From an uncultured Eggerthellaceae bacterium (GTDB taxonomy: Bacteria > Actinomycetota > Coriobacteriia > Coriobacteriales > Eggerthellaceae), in NCBI GenBank assembly GCA_910588945.1, contig CAJUSF010000051.1, positions 14,873 to 78,872 of the forward strand: 64,000 nucleotides of DNA, in the 5' to 3' direction. Within the stretch, counting starts at the first letter, position 1. Each line of letters begins with the position of its first letter. The notes beneath the pieces were generated by a model. That model saw only the letters and a program-made list of their open reading frames with translations. It made no database searches and was not told where the DNA came from. Below, one piece after another: positions 27,360 to 36,474 of the stretch. Both the position numbers and the translations under genes were made by a program.

Positions 27360-28985
27360 TTATAGCGCCTGAGCTGTCGTCTTCTCGACCGCTTCCGCAT
27401 TGGCCGCAGCCAAAAGCTCATCTTCAGGATCATCGTCCATATAGTGATCGAACTCCTCGAGAACCGCTGGTGAAGGCTCTGGGGTAAGTAGGCTCACCAC
27501 TATGATGAAGATGAACGACACAATAAACGCAGGCAGAAGCTCATAGATTCCGAAAATGCCACCTAAAGGAGCGAGCAAGTTGTGCCAGATAAGAACCGTT
27601 GCCGTTCCTGAGAGCATGCCGGCAATCGCGCCTTGTTTGGTAGTACGCCTCCAATATAGAGCGCAAAGCGTAAGCGGGCCAAACGAAGCACCGAGGCCTG
27701 CCCATGCGTAACTTACCACGAAAAAGATAACGGAGTTTTCATCGGCAGCCACCAAAATACCGATCAGGAAAACCACGATCAACGTAATGCGCGCGACGAT
27801 CATGACCTGAGCATCGGTGGCATTCTTCTTGATCACGCCGCGGAAAATATTCTCTGCAACACTCGAGCCAGCAATAAGCAGATAAGAGGAAGAGGACGAC
27901 ATGGAGGCCGCCAAGATACCGGAAACGACAACACCGCACATGAATGAGGGAAGCATGATCTGAGATAGCACGATGAAGATATTCTCGGCCGCTGAATTCG
28001 AGGCGAACATCGTCGGCAGCGCGGCACGCCCGACAAGGCCGATGCAGATAGCGCAAAACAGCGATACGCAAACCCAAACAACAGCGATGATACGACTTTG
28101 CTTGATCTCCTCAGCGGAGCGGATTCCCATGAAGCGAACGAGGACTTGAGGCATTCCGAAATAGCCCAGACCCCATGCGAGCATGGAGATGATGGACAGG
28201 ATGCCGTACTCGGCAGGCATATCGAAGACAGGCGCGTTGTCATTCATTATCTGAAGGCCGTCATCGCCCACCACCGGGACCGCTATCTCAACACCGGAGA
28301 GGAATCCTGGGATGCTGTTCAGGAAGTTGACCACATTGTCCACACCGCCTGCCATCGTGATCGAGCCGACAAGCACAACAACGAGCGCAAAGAACATCAG
28401 GCAACCCTGAACAAAATCGGTGGCTACAACGGATAGATATCCGCCGATCAGCGTGTAGAGGAACACGATGATGGCACCGAGGCACATCATGGTCAGATAA
28501 TCCAAACCGAACAGCGTGTTGAAAAGCTTGCCGCACGTAACGAAGCAGCTTCCCACATAAACGCAGAAGAAGATCAGAATGATCAGTGCGGCAATAGTGG
28601 AGACGATGTTCTTTTCATCATGGAAGCGATTTGAGTAGAACCCCGGAAGCGTAATCGAGTTTCCCGCCTTCACTGAATACTTGCGCAAGCGCTTGGCCAC
28701 GAACTTCCAGTTGAGCCACGTTCCAATGGCAAGACCCACAGCCGTCCATCCCGCATCGGATGCGCCGGTGAAATATGCGAGGCCCGGTAGACCCATCAGC
28801 AAGTATCCCGACATATCGGAGGCCTCGGCCGAGAGCGCCGTAAGCCACGGACCGACTTTGCGTCCACCCAAAAAGTACTCAGATGTTGATGAGTTGGACC
28901 TCTTCGCATAAACGAAGCCAATCGTCAAAACAACAATGAAATACAAGAGCATGGCGAACAATACCCAAAAATCGCCTTCTACCAT
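27360..28985 (-). CDS. putP: Sodium/proline symporter (SSS family)
   Basis: A 541-aa transporter of the sodium:solute symporter family with about 13 membrane helices. The family core is visible as SEASDMSGYLLMGLPGLAYF near residues 54-73 (helix 2, the sodium and substrate region) and SYLLIAGSSVAENIF. This placement of S-x-A-S-D-M-S-G matches PutP. The C-terminal tail is acidic. The start has GGGGAGGG just before the ATG. It is divergent from the aminotransferase gene; no proline catabolic gene is adjacent, so uptake for osmotic balance or amino-acid fermentation is inferred. Confidence 0.92.
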   Translation of the reverse strand: MVEGDFWVLFAMLLYFIVVLTIGFVYAKRSNSSTSEYFLGGRKVGPWLTALSAEASDMSGYLLMGLPGLAYFTGASDAGWTAVGLAIGTWLNWKFVAKRLRKYSVKAGNSITLPGFYSNRFHDEKNIVSTIAALIILIFFCVYVGSCFVTCGKLFNTLFGLDYLTMMCLGAIIVFLYTLIGGYLSVVATDFVQGCLMFFALVVVLVGSITMAGGVDNVVNFLNSIPGFLSGVEIAVPVVGDDGLQIMNDNAPVFDMPAEYGILSIISMLAWGLGYFGMPQVLVRFMGIRSAEEIKQSRIIAVVWVCVSLFCAICIGLVGRAALPTMFASNSAAENIFIVLSQIMLPSFMCGVVVSGILAASMSSSSSYLLIAGSSVAENIFRGVIKKNATDAQVMIVARITLIVVFLIGILVAADENSVIFFVVSYAWAGLGASFGPLTLCALYWRRTTKQGAIAGMLSGTATVLIWHNLLAPLGGIFGIYELLPAFIVSFIFIIVVSLLTPEPSPAVLEEFDHYMDDDPEDELLAAANAEAVEKTTAQAL

Positions 28986-29145
28986 TTTCCCTCCCCTTAT
29001 AAGAATCTAACGAGCGAATCGGCGGATTATTCATATCCCTACCCCGATTCGACTTTCGGGATTATACTTTATCGTGATGGAGTGACAGCCGCTTTTTGCG
29101 AGCCAAACCCCCGCACGAAGCAACTTTAACGGCGAGAGGACCGAA

Positions 29146-30435
29146 ATGCGCGCTTATACGGATATGACCCAAGAAGAGATCCGCTCGGAATTGGACAAAG
29201 TGCAAGGCGAATATGAAGCGATCTGCGCGAAGGAGTTGACACTTGATATGGCCCGCGGAAAGCCGAGCGCGGCGCAACTCGATCTGTCAACACCGATGCT
29301 CTCGATTCTGCAAGGTGCCAATGATTGCTTCAGCAAAAACGGCACCGATTGCCGCAACTATGGCGTGCTTGACGGGATCGACGAGGCTAAGCGCATGATG
29401 GCATGCCTTCTCGATTGTCCGTCCGAGGATGTGATCGTTTTCGGAAACGCATCGTTAACTGTTATGCATGATACGATCGTGCGCGCCATGGACTTCGGAT
29501 GCTTGGGATCGAAGCCGTGGTCGGAATACGAGCGCATCAAATGGATATGCCCAGTTCCGGGATATGACAGGCATTTCGCGATCCTCGAGCAATTCGGGAT
29601 AGAGATGATCCCTGTCGCGCTTGGTGATGACGGCCCTGACATGGATGAAGTCGAAAGCATCGCTGCAGGCGATGATGCCGTCAAGGGAATATGGTGCGTG
29701 CCGAAATATTCGAATCCTTCAGGCATCATCTATTCGGATGAGACAGTGCGTCGATTGGCTACGATGAAGTGCGCGGCTCGCGACTTTCGCATCTTTTGGG
29801 ATAACGCTTACTGCGTGCATTCGCTTTCCGAAGAAGCCGCCAAGCTCGATCGAGTGCTTGACATCGCCTTGGCTTGCGAGGAAGCAGGCAGCCCGAACCG
29901 CTTTTTCAAGTTCGCATCCACATCGAAGATCACCTTTCCCGGTGCGGGCGTTTCCGGATTTTCCGCCAGTGCGGAAAACCTCGCGGAGACAAAGCGCCTA
30001 ATCGGCGCGCAGATGATCGGCGCTGATAAGCTCAACCAGCTTCGCCATGCACGGTTTTTGCCCGATATGGATGCGATCGGCGCGCATATGGCCAAGCATG
30101 CTGAAATACTGCGCCCAAAGTTCACCCTTGTGCAAGAGAAACTGGATGAAGGGCTTTCGGGTTTGGAGATCGCCAAGTGGACAAATCCGCGCGGCGGATA
30201 TTTCGTGTCGTTCGATGGGCTTGAGGGTACGGCGAAACGAACGATACAGCTGGCGCGCGAGGCAGGCGTTACGTTAACGGGCGCTGGCGCCACCTGGCCT
30301 TATGGCACCGATCCGCATGACAGCAACATCCGCATTGCACCCACCATGCCAACGCTTTCGGATTTAGAGGCAGCACTTGAAGTGTTTGTCTGCTGCGTAA
30401 AGATGGCAGCACTTGAGAAGCTGACACGTCAATAG
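29146..30435 (+). CDS. PLP-dependent class I/II aminotransferase
   Basis: A 429-aa fold-type I aminotransferase. The PLP lysine is in ASTSKITFPGAGVSGF, a conserved Asn is in VPKYSNPSG, and Asp/Tyr are in FWDNAYCVH. The N-terminal MARGKPSAAQLDLS and overall length fit the PF12897 aspartate/alanine-type aminotransferase group rather than the shorter AspC group. The amino donor cannot be read from sequence. Monocistronic, divergent from putP, followed by REP-like hairpins that may act as terminators. Confidence 0.88.
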   Translation: MRAYTDMTQEEIRSELDKVQGEYEAICAKELTLDMARGKPSAAQLDLSTPMLSILQGANDCFSKNGTDCRNYGVLDGIDEAKRMMACLLDCPSEDVIVFGNASLTVMHDTIVRAMDFGCLGSKPWSEYERIKWICPVPGYDRHFAILEQFGIEMIPVALGDDGPDMDEVESIAAGDDAVKGIWCVPKYSNPSGIIYSDETVRRLATMKCAARDFRIFWDNAYCVHSLSEEAAKLDRVLDIALACEEAGSPNRFFKFASTSKITFPGAGVSGFSASAENLAETKRLIGAQMIGADKLNQLRHARFLPDMDAIGAHMAKHAEILRPKFTLVQEKLDEGLSGLEIAKWTNPRGGYFVSFDGLEGTAKRTIQLAREAGVTLTGAGATWPYGTDPHDSNIRIAPTMPTLSDLEAALEVFVCCVKMAALEKLTRQ

Positions 30436-30454
30436 CATCAGGCGGACATAGGGT

Positions 30455-30552
30455 GTAGGTGCACATGCGTATTTGATATGCACGTTTTGTATCCCCCAAG
30501 GAGATACCACAGGTCACCCGTAGGTGCGCATGCGCCCTTCATGCGCGCATCC
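30455..30552 (+). repeat. Two tandem GTAG-headed REP-like hairpins
   Basis: The first starts GTAGGTGCACATGCG at 30455, the second GTAGGTGCGCATGCG at 30520. In the second, GCGCATG pairs with CATGCGC around the loop CGCCCTT. The first is followed by TTTTG. Both point away from the aminotransferase stop codon, as a terminator would. Twenty-five bases of the second reappear inverted at 56025-56053. Confidence 0.7.
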
Positions 30553-30581
30553 ACTCCACCACCTCACATGCGCAACAACGA

Positions 30582-31850
30582 CTACGGCGCGAGCGTTGCA
30601 AGAGGAACCACATACACACCGTCTTCGCGTCGATAAGCCGTCTGTGTAGATGTGAGAACCATAAGGAAAGCAGGTTCGCCTTCATGCTCGGTCTTGACGC
30701 GATTCTTTAACTTGAGCAAATGCTTTGCACCCTCATCTATGCGGCTGTTGCCCATCTTGACCTCGACAGCTGCCCAACCACCATCGGGCGCTACCACAAC
30801 GGCGTCGGCCTCAAGTCCTGTTTTATCCCTATAATGCTTAACCTGCGCTCCCATAGCGTCAGCATAAACACGAAGATCATGAATGCAAAGAGATTCAAAC
30901 AGCAGCCCAAAGGTATTGAAGTCACTCAACAACGATTCAGGAGAAGATCCTAAGACAACTGCCGCAATGGAGGGATCGCAAAAATGCCTCGTAGGACTCG
31001 TGCGCACTGCTGTCTTCGAGCGTAATCTAGGATTCCATGCCTCAAGATCTTCGATTACGAAAGCCCTGCGAAGAGCATCAATGTATTCCGAAAGAGTAAT
31101 ATCCGAAGGTCTATCACCTTGCATATCCTTCTTGATGGTTGAAAGCGAAGCCTCGCTCGCAATATTGCGAGCGTAGGAGCGCATAATCGACCGCAACCAC
31201 GCAGAGTTCCGCTTCTTTCCTTCAAGCTCATCAATATCCGAATCGAGCATTTCGTTCACATAATTCTGCGCCTGAGCAAGTGCAACAGCTTGATCATCCT
31301 CAATTACGGCCTGTGGCCATCCACCGCGACATACGACATATGCAATATCGGTAATATCAACCTTGGCAATAGCAGCGATATCATACGGGTCGTTGTCGAC
31401 AGCATGATCGAACAGACTCTTAAGCGAAATATCCCCACTGGATTCACCGGATTCGAATAGAGACATCGTTCTCATATGAAGGCGCGCGATCCTGCCAACG
31501 CCTGAATGCAAAGGTCTCTTTTTGGGAGTTGCAGAACCCGTAAGAATGAACTGGCCTTTGTTCTTATTTCGATCGACAGCGAAACGCACTGCATCCCAAA
31601 TCTGAGGAGCCATCTGCCATTCGTCGATGAGACGAGGTGTCGCTCCGTCTAGGATTGCAGACGGTTTTGAATCGGCAAGAGCAAGAAGGGACGGGCCTGC
31701 ATCCGGATCCTGTAGAAATACCACACTATTCGCACATTGCTCCCCCGTCGATGTCTTTCCACACCATTTCGGCCCTTCAATCTGAACCGCACCTGATGTT
31801 TTCAGCTTCCATCTCAAAAGGTCATCAGCCACGCGAGGAATATACGACAT
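30582..31850 (-). CDS. ATP-binding protein, AAA plus DUF4143
   Basis: A 422-aa protein with a P-loop at G26PKWCGKT33, a Walker B-like LIDEWQ (about 74-79) and FILTGSATPK as sensor region in the N-terminal ATPase half. The C-terminal DUF4143 half (about 215-422) has the nuclease-like EVKMG near the end. Members are common orphan genes in anaerobes and are often horizontally spread; their function is not established. It is flanked on both sides by repeats, REP hairpins downstream and a 23-bp tandem array upstream, and has no operon partner, so accessory status is likely. Confidence 0.85.
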   Translation of the reverse strand: MSYIPRVADDLLRWKLKTSGAVQIEGPKWCGKTSTGEQCANSVVFLQDPDAGPSLLALADSKPSAILDGATPRLIDEWQMAPQIWDAVRFAVDRNKNKGQFILTGSATPKKRPLHSGVGRIARLHMRTMSLFESGESSGDISLKSLFDHAVDNDPYDIAAIAKVDITDIAYVVCRGGWPQAVIEDDQAVALAQAQNYVNEMLDSDIDELEGKKRNSAWLRSIMRSYARNIASEASLSTIKKDMQGDRPSDITLSEYIDALRRAFVIEDLEAWNPRLRSKTAVRTSPTRHFCDPSIAAVVLGSSPESLLSDFNTFGLLFESLCIHDLRVYADAMGAQVKHYRDKTGLEADAVVVAPDGGWAAVEVKMGNSRIDEGAKHLLKLKNRVKTEHEGEPAFLMVLTSTQTAYRREDGVYVVPLATLAP

Positions 31851-31932
31851 ATCTATTATTTAGCCTTTCTACGTATCGGCAAATTATCAAATTACGCATG
31901 TTTACAGGGATTATAGCAAACAACTATAGAAG

Positions 31933-32015
31933 TTGGACGGTTTCAAGTATAGCATTTGGACGATTTCAAGTATAGCATTTGGACGGTTTTGAGTTTGGTA
32001 TTTGGATTTTATAGC
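31933..32015 (+). repeat. 23-bp tandem repeat, about 3.6 copies
   Basis: Units TTGGACGGTTTCAAGTATAG plus CAT at 31933, 31956 and 31979, with a partial fourth from 32002. Units 1 and 2 differ at one position; unit 3 is more diverged. It lies about 80 bp upstream of the DUF4143 ATPase start. Periodic sites near a promoter suggest protein binding, though slippage-generated filler is possible. Confidence 0.8.
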
Positions 32016-32020
32016 AAAAC

Positions 32021-32090
32021 GCGCGCATAAAAATCGGATGCGCCCTTCATACGCACATCAAATCCGGGCATGATCCGCATGCGCACGTTT
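32021..32090. repeat. Degenerate REP-like sequence
   Basis: Pieces of the GTAG/GCGCAT family: GCGCGCATAAAAATCGGATG and CCCTTCATACGCAC, then CCGCATGCGCACG. They match parts of the units at 30520, 32144 and 56025 in scrambled order, as if rearranged. Confidence 0.55.
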
Positions 32091-32137
32091 TTGTGTTACG
32101 GGTCCGTTTTCCATACGCACGTGTCACATTGCCAAAC

Positions 32138-32172
32138 AAAAAAGCGCGCATCAAGATCGGATGCGCGCCTAC
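32138..32172 (-). terminator. REP-like hairpin acting as yebC terminator
   Basis: On the minus strand: GTAG head at 32172, a 9-bp perfect stem (GCGCGCATC/GATGCGCGC, 32144-32168) and six T (32138-32143). It starts 28 bases after the yebC stop. The stem, loop and CTAC are identical to the unit at 56078-56106. Confidence 0.85.
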
Positions 32173-32199
32173 GTCGACAATCAAACCAGCGGAATCAAA

Positions 32200-33000
32200 C
32201 TAGTCGTCGAGTTGCTCTGCAATCTCGTCGGTGATATCTGCTGTGTGGTAGACGTTCTGAAGATCCTCAAGCTCCTCGAGCCTATCAACCAAACGCATAA
32301 CCTTCTTGGCATCGGAAAGTGTAACCTCGGTTGGATTGGATGCAATCATCGTAAGCTCAGCACCCTTCACCTCGATACCCTGATCAGCAAGCGCATTTTT
32401 CACGGCAGCAAGATCACTCGGACCGGTATAGACAATCCACTCGTCTTCCGCATCCTCATAATCATCGCCACCAGCCTCGGCAACTGCAAGCATGAATTCT
32501 TCCTCGTCAGCTGCAGCGCCATTTGGGCCGGTCGGGTTCTTCTTGTCGCCGGTCTCGATCTCCTTAGGAACCATGATCTGACCTTTGCGCTCGAACTGGA
32601 ACGCAACAGAACCTGAAGTTCCAAGATTACCTCCAGCATGAGAAAAAGCTGAACGCACATCGGCGGCAGTGCGGTTGCGGTTGTCGGTCAGAGCCTCGCA
32701 ATAAACAGCGATGCCGGCCGGCCCGTAGCCCTCATAGATGACCGTCTCATAGTTGGCAGCATCCTTGCCGGAACCGAAAGCCTTATCGATAGCAGTCTTG
32801 ATCTTGTCTTTCGGAAGAGAATAGCCCTTTGCCTTATCGATGGCAGCAGCCAAAGACGCGTTGTTCTCCGGATTTGGGTCTCCACCCTCCTTCGCCGCTA
32901 CAGTAATGTTACGGGAAAGCTTGGAGAAAAGAGCTGAGCGCTTTGCGTCCTGCGCGGCTTTACGATGTTTGGTTGTTGCCCACTTTGAGTGTCCTGACAT
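32200..33000 (-). CDS. yebC: YebC/PmpR-family regulator or translation factor
   Basis: A 266-aa YebC-family protein starting SGHSKWATTKHRKAAQDAKR, the family signature. Family members have been described as DNA-binding regulators and more recently as helping ribosomes through proline stretches. It is slightly longer than the usual 240-250 aa because of a hydrophilic insertion (ETGDKKNPTGPNGAAADEEE, about 151-170). Monocistronic, 225 bases downstream of pyk, with a REP-like hairpin as terminator. Confidence 0.95.
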   Translation of the reverse strand: MSGHSKWATTKHRKAAQDAKRSALFSKLSRNITVAAKEGGDPNPENNASLAAAIDKAKGYSLPKDKIKTAIDKAFGSGKDAANYETVIYEGYGPAGIAVYCEALTDNRNRTAADVRSAFSHAGGNLGTSGSVAFQFERKGQIMVPKEIETGDKKNPTGPNGAAADEEEFMLAVAEAGGDDYEDAEDEWIVYTGPSDLAAVKNALADQGIEVKGAELTMIASNPTEVTLSDAKKVMRLVDRLEELEDLQNVYHTADITDEIAEQLDD

Positions 33001-33225
33001 TTATGAAACCTTTCGAGATATATGAAATCGACCAAATCGACATGGTATCACATGCGCCGATCACGCGAAAGATGCAAGGTCGACGCGAATCCGATGGTCG
33101 CAACGCCAAACGCATGTCATGCGTCAGTCGCACGCCAACCGCCGCGGTGCCACACACCAGCCACGCATTGGCCCTCCCCCGCCATATTGCGTCAGCGCCG
33201 AGCGGCGGACACCCAATCTCAGATC

Positions 33226-34803
33226 CTATCGATCGAGCGAAACCTTATCGAGCTTTTCCTTATCGAAGAACGCCGAGGTCATAAGGGCATCCTTGCCAGA
33301 CCCTGCCAAAGCCATGGCTGATTTTTCATCGCGAATTTGCACCACATACATCACATTCGCAGGCGCGAACTTCTCGGCCACACCGCGATTATCGCGCTTG
33401 ATCGGAGATGTGAACCTATCTCCGCATGTGAACACAGCCACGTCGCCTTCGCTAAGATACCCCTGCTCAACGACTACATCCTGCGCATTTTGGATGACGC
33501 GACGCATATCGCCTTGCACATCTCCTAAAAACGGTTTTACACCCCAATATATCTGCATTGTGCGCATGGTGTGCTTATCAGGCGTTACCGAATAGATCGG
33601 GATAGGCGCACGAAGAGATGCCATCAGGCGTGCGGTTCTGCCTGTCATCGTCGGGCATACAAGGCACTTGGCCTGGATGTCCTCCGCCGTCTGCACCGCC
33701 GCTATACCGACAGCGTGAGACACCGATTTCAACCCCGACCCGGTACGCCCATGGTTCTTTACGCGCTCGAAGTAGTGACTTTCGGTGTTCTGGATTATCT
33801 TCACCATGGTCTTTACGACCTCAACAGGATACGCACCAACCGCCGTCTCGCCAGATAGCATCACGCAATCGGTGCCGTCATAGATGGCGTTGGCCACATC
33901 GGCCGCCTCGGCGCGGGTTGGCCGCTTGTTGGATGTCATGGATTCAAGCATCTGTGTTGCGGTTATGACCGGCTTGTGCGCGCAGTTGCATGACTCGATG
34001 ATGCGCTTTTGGAGGTAGGGAACCTCATGCGGGGGCATCTCGACGCCTAGATCGCCGCGCGCCACCATGATCCCATCGGCCGCTTCTAGGATCTCGCCAA
34101 TATTGCGAACCGCGTCCGCATTCTCGATCTTTGCAATAATGGAAATATTTCCGCCGCCGTTGTCGCGAAGAATTTGCCTGATGCTATCTATGGTTGAGGC
34201 TTCCTTCACGAAAGACACTGCCACGAAATCGATGTCTTGCTCGATGCCGAAGAGCAGATCCGATACATCCTTTTCCGTGATCGGAGCGATCGGAATCGAA
34301 ACACCCGGCACATTCACGGATTTGCGCTGCCCCAAACGCCCCGGATCTTTCACTTTGCAGACAATATCGTTGCCCTCAACGGATTCCACCTCAAGGCCGA
34401 TCAACCCGTCGTCTATAAGAATTACCATGCCAGGGGCAGCCGCCTCAAGAAGCTCAGGCGACGATTGGGAGACGCGGCTGGCATCACCTTCTATCTTATC
34501 GAGCGTAAGAGTAATGCGATGCCCCTCTTCAAGATCGACAGGACGCCCTTCCTTAAGAAGCCCGGTCCTTATCTCGGGGCCCATAGTGTCAAGCATGATC
34601 GCGCAGGGCAGATCCGCACGCTCGCGAACACGCTTCAATCGCTCGATGCGCACCTTGTGTTCCTCATGTGATCCGTGGCTGAAATTCAAACGCGCGATGT
34701 CCATCCCGTTGTTCATCAGCTCGAAAAGGACATCTTCATCATCAACGGATGGGCCCAAAGTACAGATGATCTTCGTTCGCTTGAAAGGCTCTGCAACTGA
34801 CAT
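33226..34803 (-). CDS. pyk: Pyruvate kinase
   Basis: Converts phosphoenolpyruvate and ADP to pyruvate and ATP. TKIICTLGPS at the start, the catalytic MVARGDLGVEMP motif and DCVMLSGETAVGAYP are all present. At 525 aa it is longer than the common 470-480 aa, with extra residues mainly in the C-terminal allosteric domain and tail; there is no PEP-utiliser phosphohistidine domain. The ATG at 34803 has GAGG six bases upstream; a TTG two codons earlier is less likely. It follows moaC by 36 bases and may be read through from the moaAC transcript. Confidence 0.96.
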   Translation of the reverse strand: MSVAEPFKRTKIICTLGPSVDDEDVLFELMNNGMDIARLNFSHGSHEEHKVRIERLKRVRERADLPCAIMLDTMGPEIRTGLLKEGRPVDLEEGHRITLTLDKIEGDASRVSQSSPELLEAAAPGMVILIDDGLIGLEVESVEGNDIVCKVKDPGRLGQRKSVNVPGVSIPIAPITEKDVSDLLFGIEQDIDFVAVSFVKEASTIDSIRQILRDNGGGNISIIAKIENADAVRNIGEILEAADGIMVARGDLGVEMPPHEVPYLQKRIIESCNCAHKPVITATQMLESMTSNKRPTRAEAADVANAIYDGTDCVMLSGETAVGAYPVEVVKTMVKIIQNTESHYFERVKNHGRTGSGLKSVSHAVGIAAVQTAEDIQAKCLVCPTMTGRTARLMASLRAPIPIYSVTPDKHTMRTMQIYWGVKPFLGDVQGDMRRVIQNAQDVVVEQGYLSEGDVAVFTCGDRFTSPIKRDNRGVAEKFAPANVMYVVQIRDEKSAMALAGSGKDALMTSAFFDKEKLDKVSLDR

Positions 34804-34839
34804 GGTCAACCTCGCAGTCTATATGGTTATAGGAAGTTG

Positions 34840-35340
34840 CTAGGAAGTGCGCTCCCAAAGACCGCTCTTCCCGCCGTCTTTCTTCAAAAGACGCACATCC
34901 ATTATCTCCATACCGCGATCAACCGCCTTACACATATCATAAACTGTAAGACAAGCGACAGATACCGCGGTCAAAGCTTCCATTTCGATGCCTGTTTTGC
35001 CCGTGACACCACAGGTGGTGGTGATGTGTATTCCGACGCGCCCGTCCTCGCGATCGCCCTCATGAACAGGCGTGCACTCCACCTTCGCCTTGGTGATGTT
35101 GAGCGGATGGCACATCGGAATGAGCGAGCTTGTCTGCTTCGCCCCCATAACACCTGCAACACGCGCGCATGCTAAAACATCGCCTTTAGCAGCCTTTCCG
35201 GTAACAATCAGATCAAGCGTGGCCGGATTCATCGAAATAAATCCTTCCGCGATGGCAACGCGCTCCGTATCGGGCTTGGCGGACACATCAACCATGCGTA
35301 CATCGCCCTTGTCATCTATATGCGTGAGTCTATTCTGCAC
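34840..35340 (-). CDS. moaC: Cyclic pyranopterin monophosphate synthase MoaC
   Basis: Second step of molybdenum cofactor synthesis: rearranges the MoaA product into cPMP. The family core is clear: VAEGFISMNP, MGAKQTSSLIPMCHPL, TGKTGIEMEALTAVSVACLTVYDMCKA (the last in pieces). The GTG at 35340 is chosen because GGAGG, formed by the end of moaA, lies eight bases upstream; a TTG at 35355 would overlap moaA. That gives 166 aa, normal for MoaC. Directly after moaA. Confidence 0.95.
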   Translation of the reverse strand: MQNRLTHIDDKGDVRMVDVSAKPDTERVAIAEGFISMNPATLDLIVTGKAAKGDVLACARVAGVMGAKQTSSLIPMCHPLNITKAKVECTPVHEGDREDGRVGIHITTTCGVTGKTGIEMEALTAVSVACLTVYDMCKAVDRGMEIMDVRLLKKDGGKSGLWERTS

Positions 35341-35344
35341 GAGA

Positions 35345-36340
35345 TTATCCTCCAATTTGGCTCATTCCTCTCTCGGTTCCAACCTTGTCGTGATGATCGT
35401 CGGGCTTGGCGCCCAGCGCTTCCATCAAAACGGCGCGAACCTGCTCATCCGTGCCGTTTCGCAAAGCTTGTTTCGCATCGTATTCCGTATCTGAGAAAAG
35501 GCACGGACGAATCTTGCCGTCGGCAGTCATACGAAGACGGTTGCATGCACTGCAGAAATGTCGTGAGAGTGGCGAGATAAAACCGACTGTGCCCTTTGCA
35601 TCCGGGAACTCAAAATAACGCGCAGGACCCCAACCCAGCGGATCTGCGGCAGCCGATTCAAGCGGAAGCAATCCTTCGATGGCGGCACGCTCATTGATGA
35701 TCGAAAAGAGCTCCTTGCTTGGAATGACATCTTCTTTTCCCCAACCAGTGCCGTTTTCAGAACTGTCGCCGACAGGCATGTACTCGATGAAACGCACGTG
35801 CAAAGGTCTGTCGATTGAAAGCTTGGCAAAGGCGAGGAAATCCTGGTTAAGACTCTTCACCGTAACGGCATTAACCTTGACAGGATCAAATCCACACTCG
35901 AGCGCCGCATCAATTCCTGCAAGAGTGTCTTCAAGTTTGCCAACGCGCGTGACGTATTTAAACTGCTCGGGGTCGAGCGTATCCAGCGATATATTGACAC
36001 GCGAAAGGCCTGCACGCTTGAGATCTTCGGCCATTGCGGGGAGCAACACGCCGTTGGTTGTCATGGAGACGTTCTCGATGCCGTCGATATTGGTTATTGA
36101 ATCGACAAGATCAACCACGCCCTTGCGAACAAGCGGCTCTCCGCCTGTAAGTCGGATGCTTTTGATGCCGATTCCGGCGGCCACTTTGACCAGTCGTTCG
36201 ATATCTTCAATCCGAAGGATCTCATCGTGATCCATCTGACACACGCCGTCCTCAGGCATGCAATAGATGCATCTAAAGTTGCACCTGTCAGTCAGTGAGA
36301 TGCGTAAATAGTCGATTACGCGGCCATGTGCGTCTTTCAC
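35345..36340 (-). CDS. moaA: GTP 3',8-cyclase MoaA
   Basis: Radical SAM enzyme for the first step of molybdenum cofactor synthesis. The N-terminal cluster motif is C20NFRC24IYC27; the second [4Fe-4S] site for GTP is in HFCSACNRLRM and the later PCLF Cys. The C-terminal double-Gly tail (SQIGG) needed for activity is present. Length 331 aa is normal. It lies 134 bases downstream of modC, linking molybdate import to cofactor assembly. Confidence 0.97.
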   Translation of the reverse strand: MKDAHGRVIDYLRISLTDRCNFRCIYCMPEDGVCQMDHDEILRIEDIERLVKVAAGIGIKSIRLTGGEPLVRKGVVDLVDSITNIDGIENVSMTTNGVLLPAMAEDLKRAGLSRVNISLDTLDPEQFKYVTRVGKLEDTLAGIDAALECGFDPVKVNAVTVKSLNQDFLAFAKLSIDRPLHVRFIEYMPVGDSSENGTGWGKEDVIPSKELFSIINERAAIEGLLPLESAAADPLGWGPARYFEFPDAKGTVGFISPLSRHFCSACNRLRMTADGKIRPCLFSDTEYDAKQALRNGTDEQVRAVLMEALGAKPDDHHDKVGTERGMSQIGG

Positions 36341-36474
36341 TTCAAATTCCTTAGAAAGCCTTTTTGAAGATTATACACATCTCTATATTATTCTCAACCT
36401 AGGTGGATATGTGGATTACAAAGAATCTCTCACGCGCGGCATCGGTAAACTATTGAGGGGCATAAGTTGCTCGA

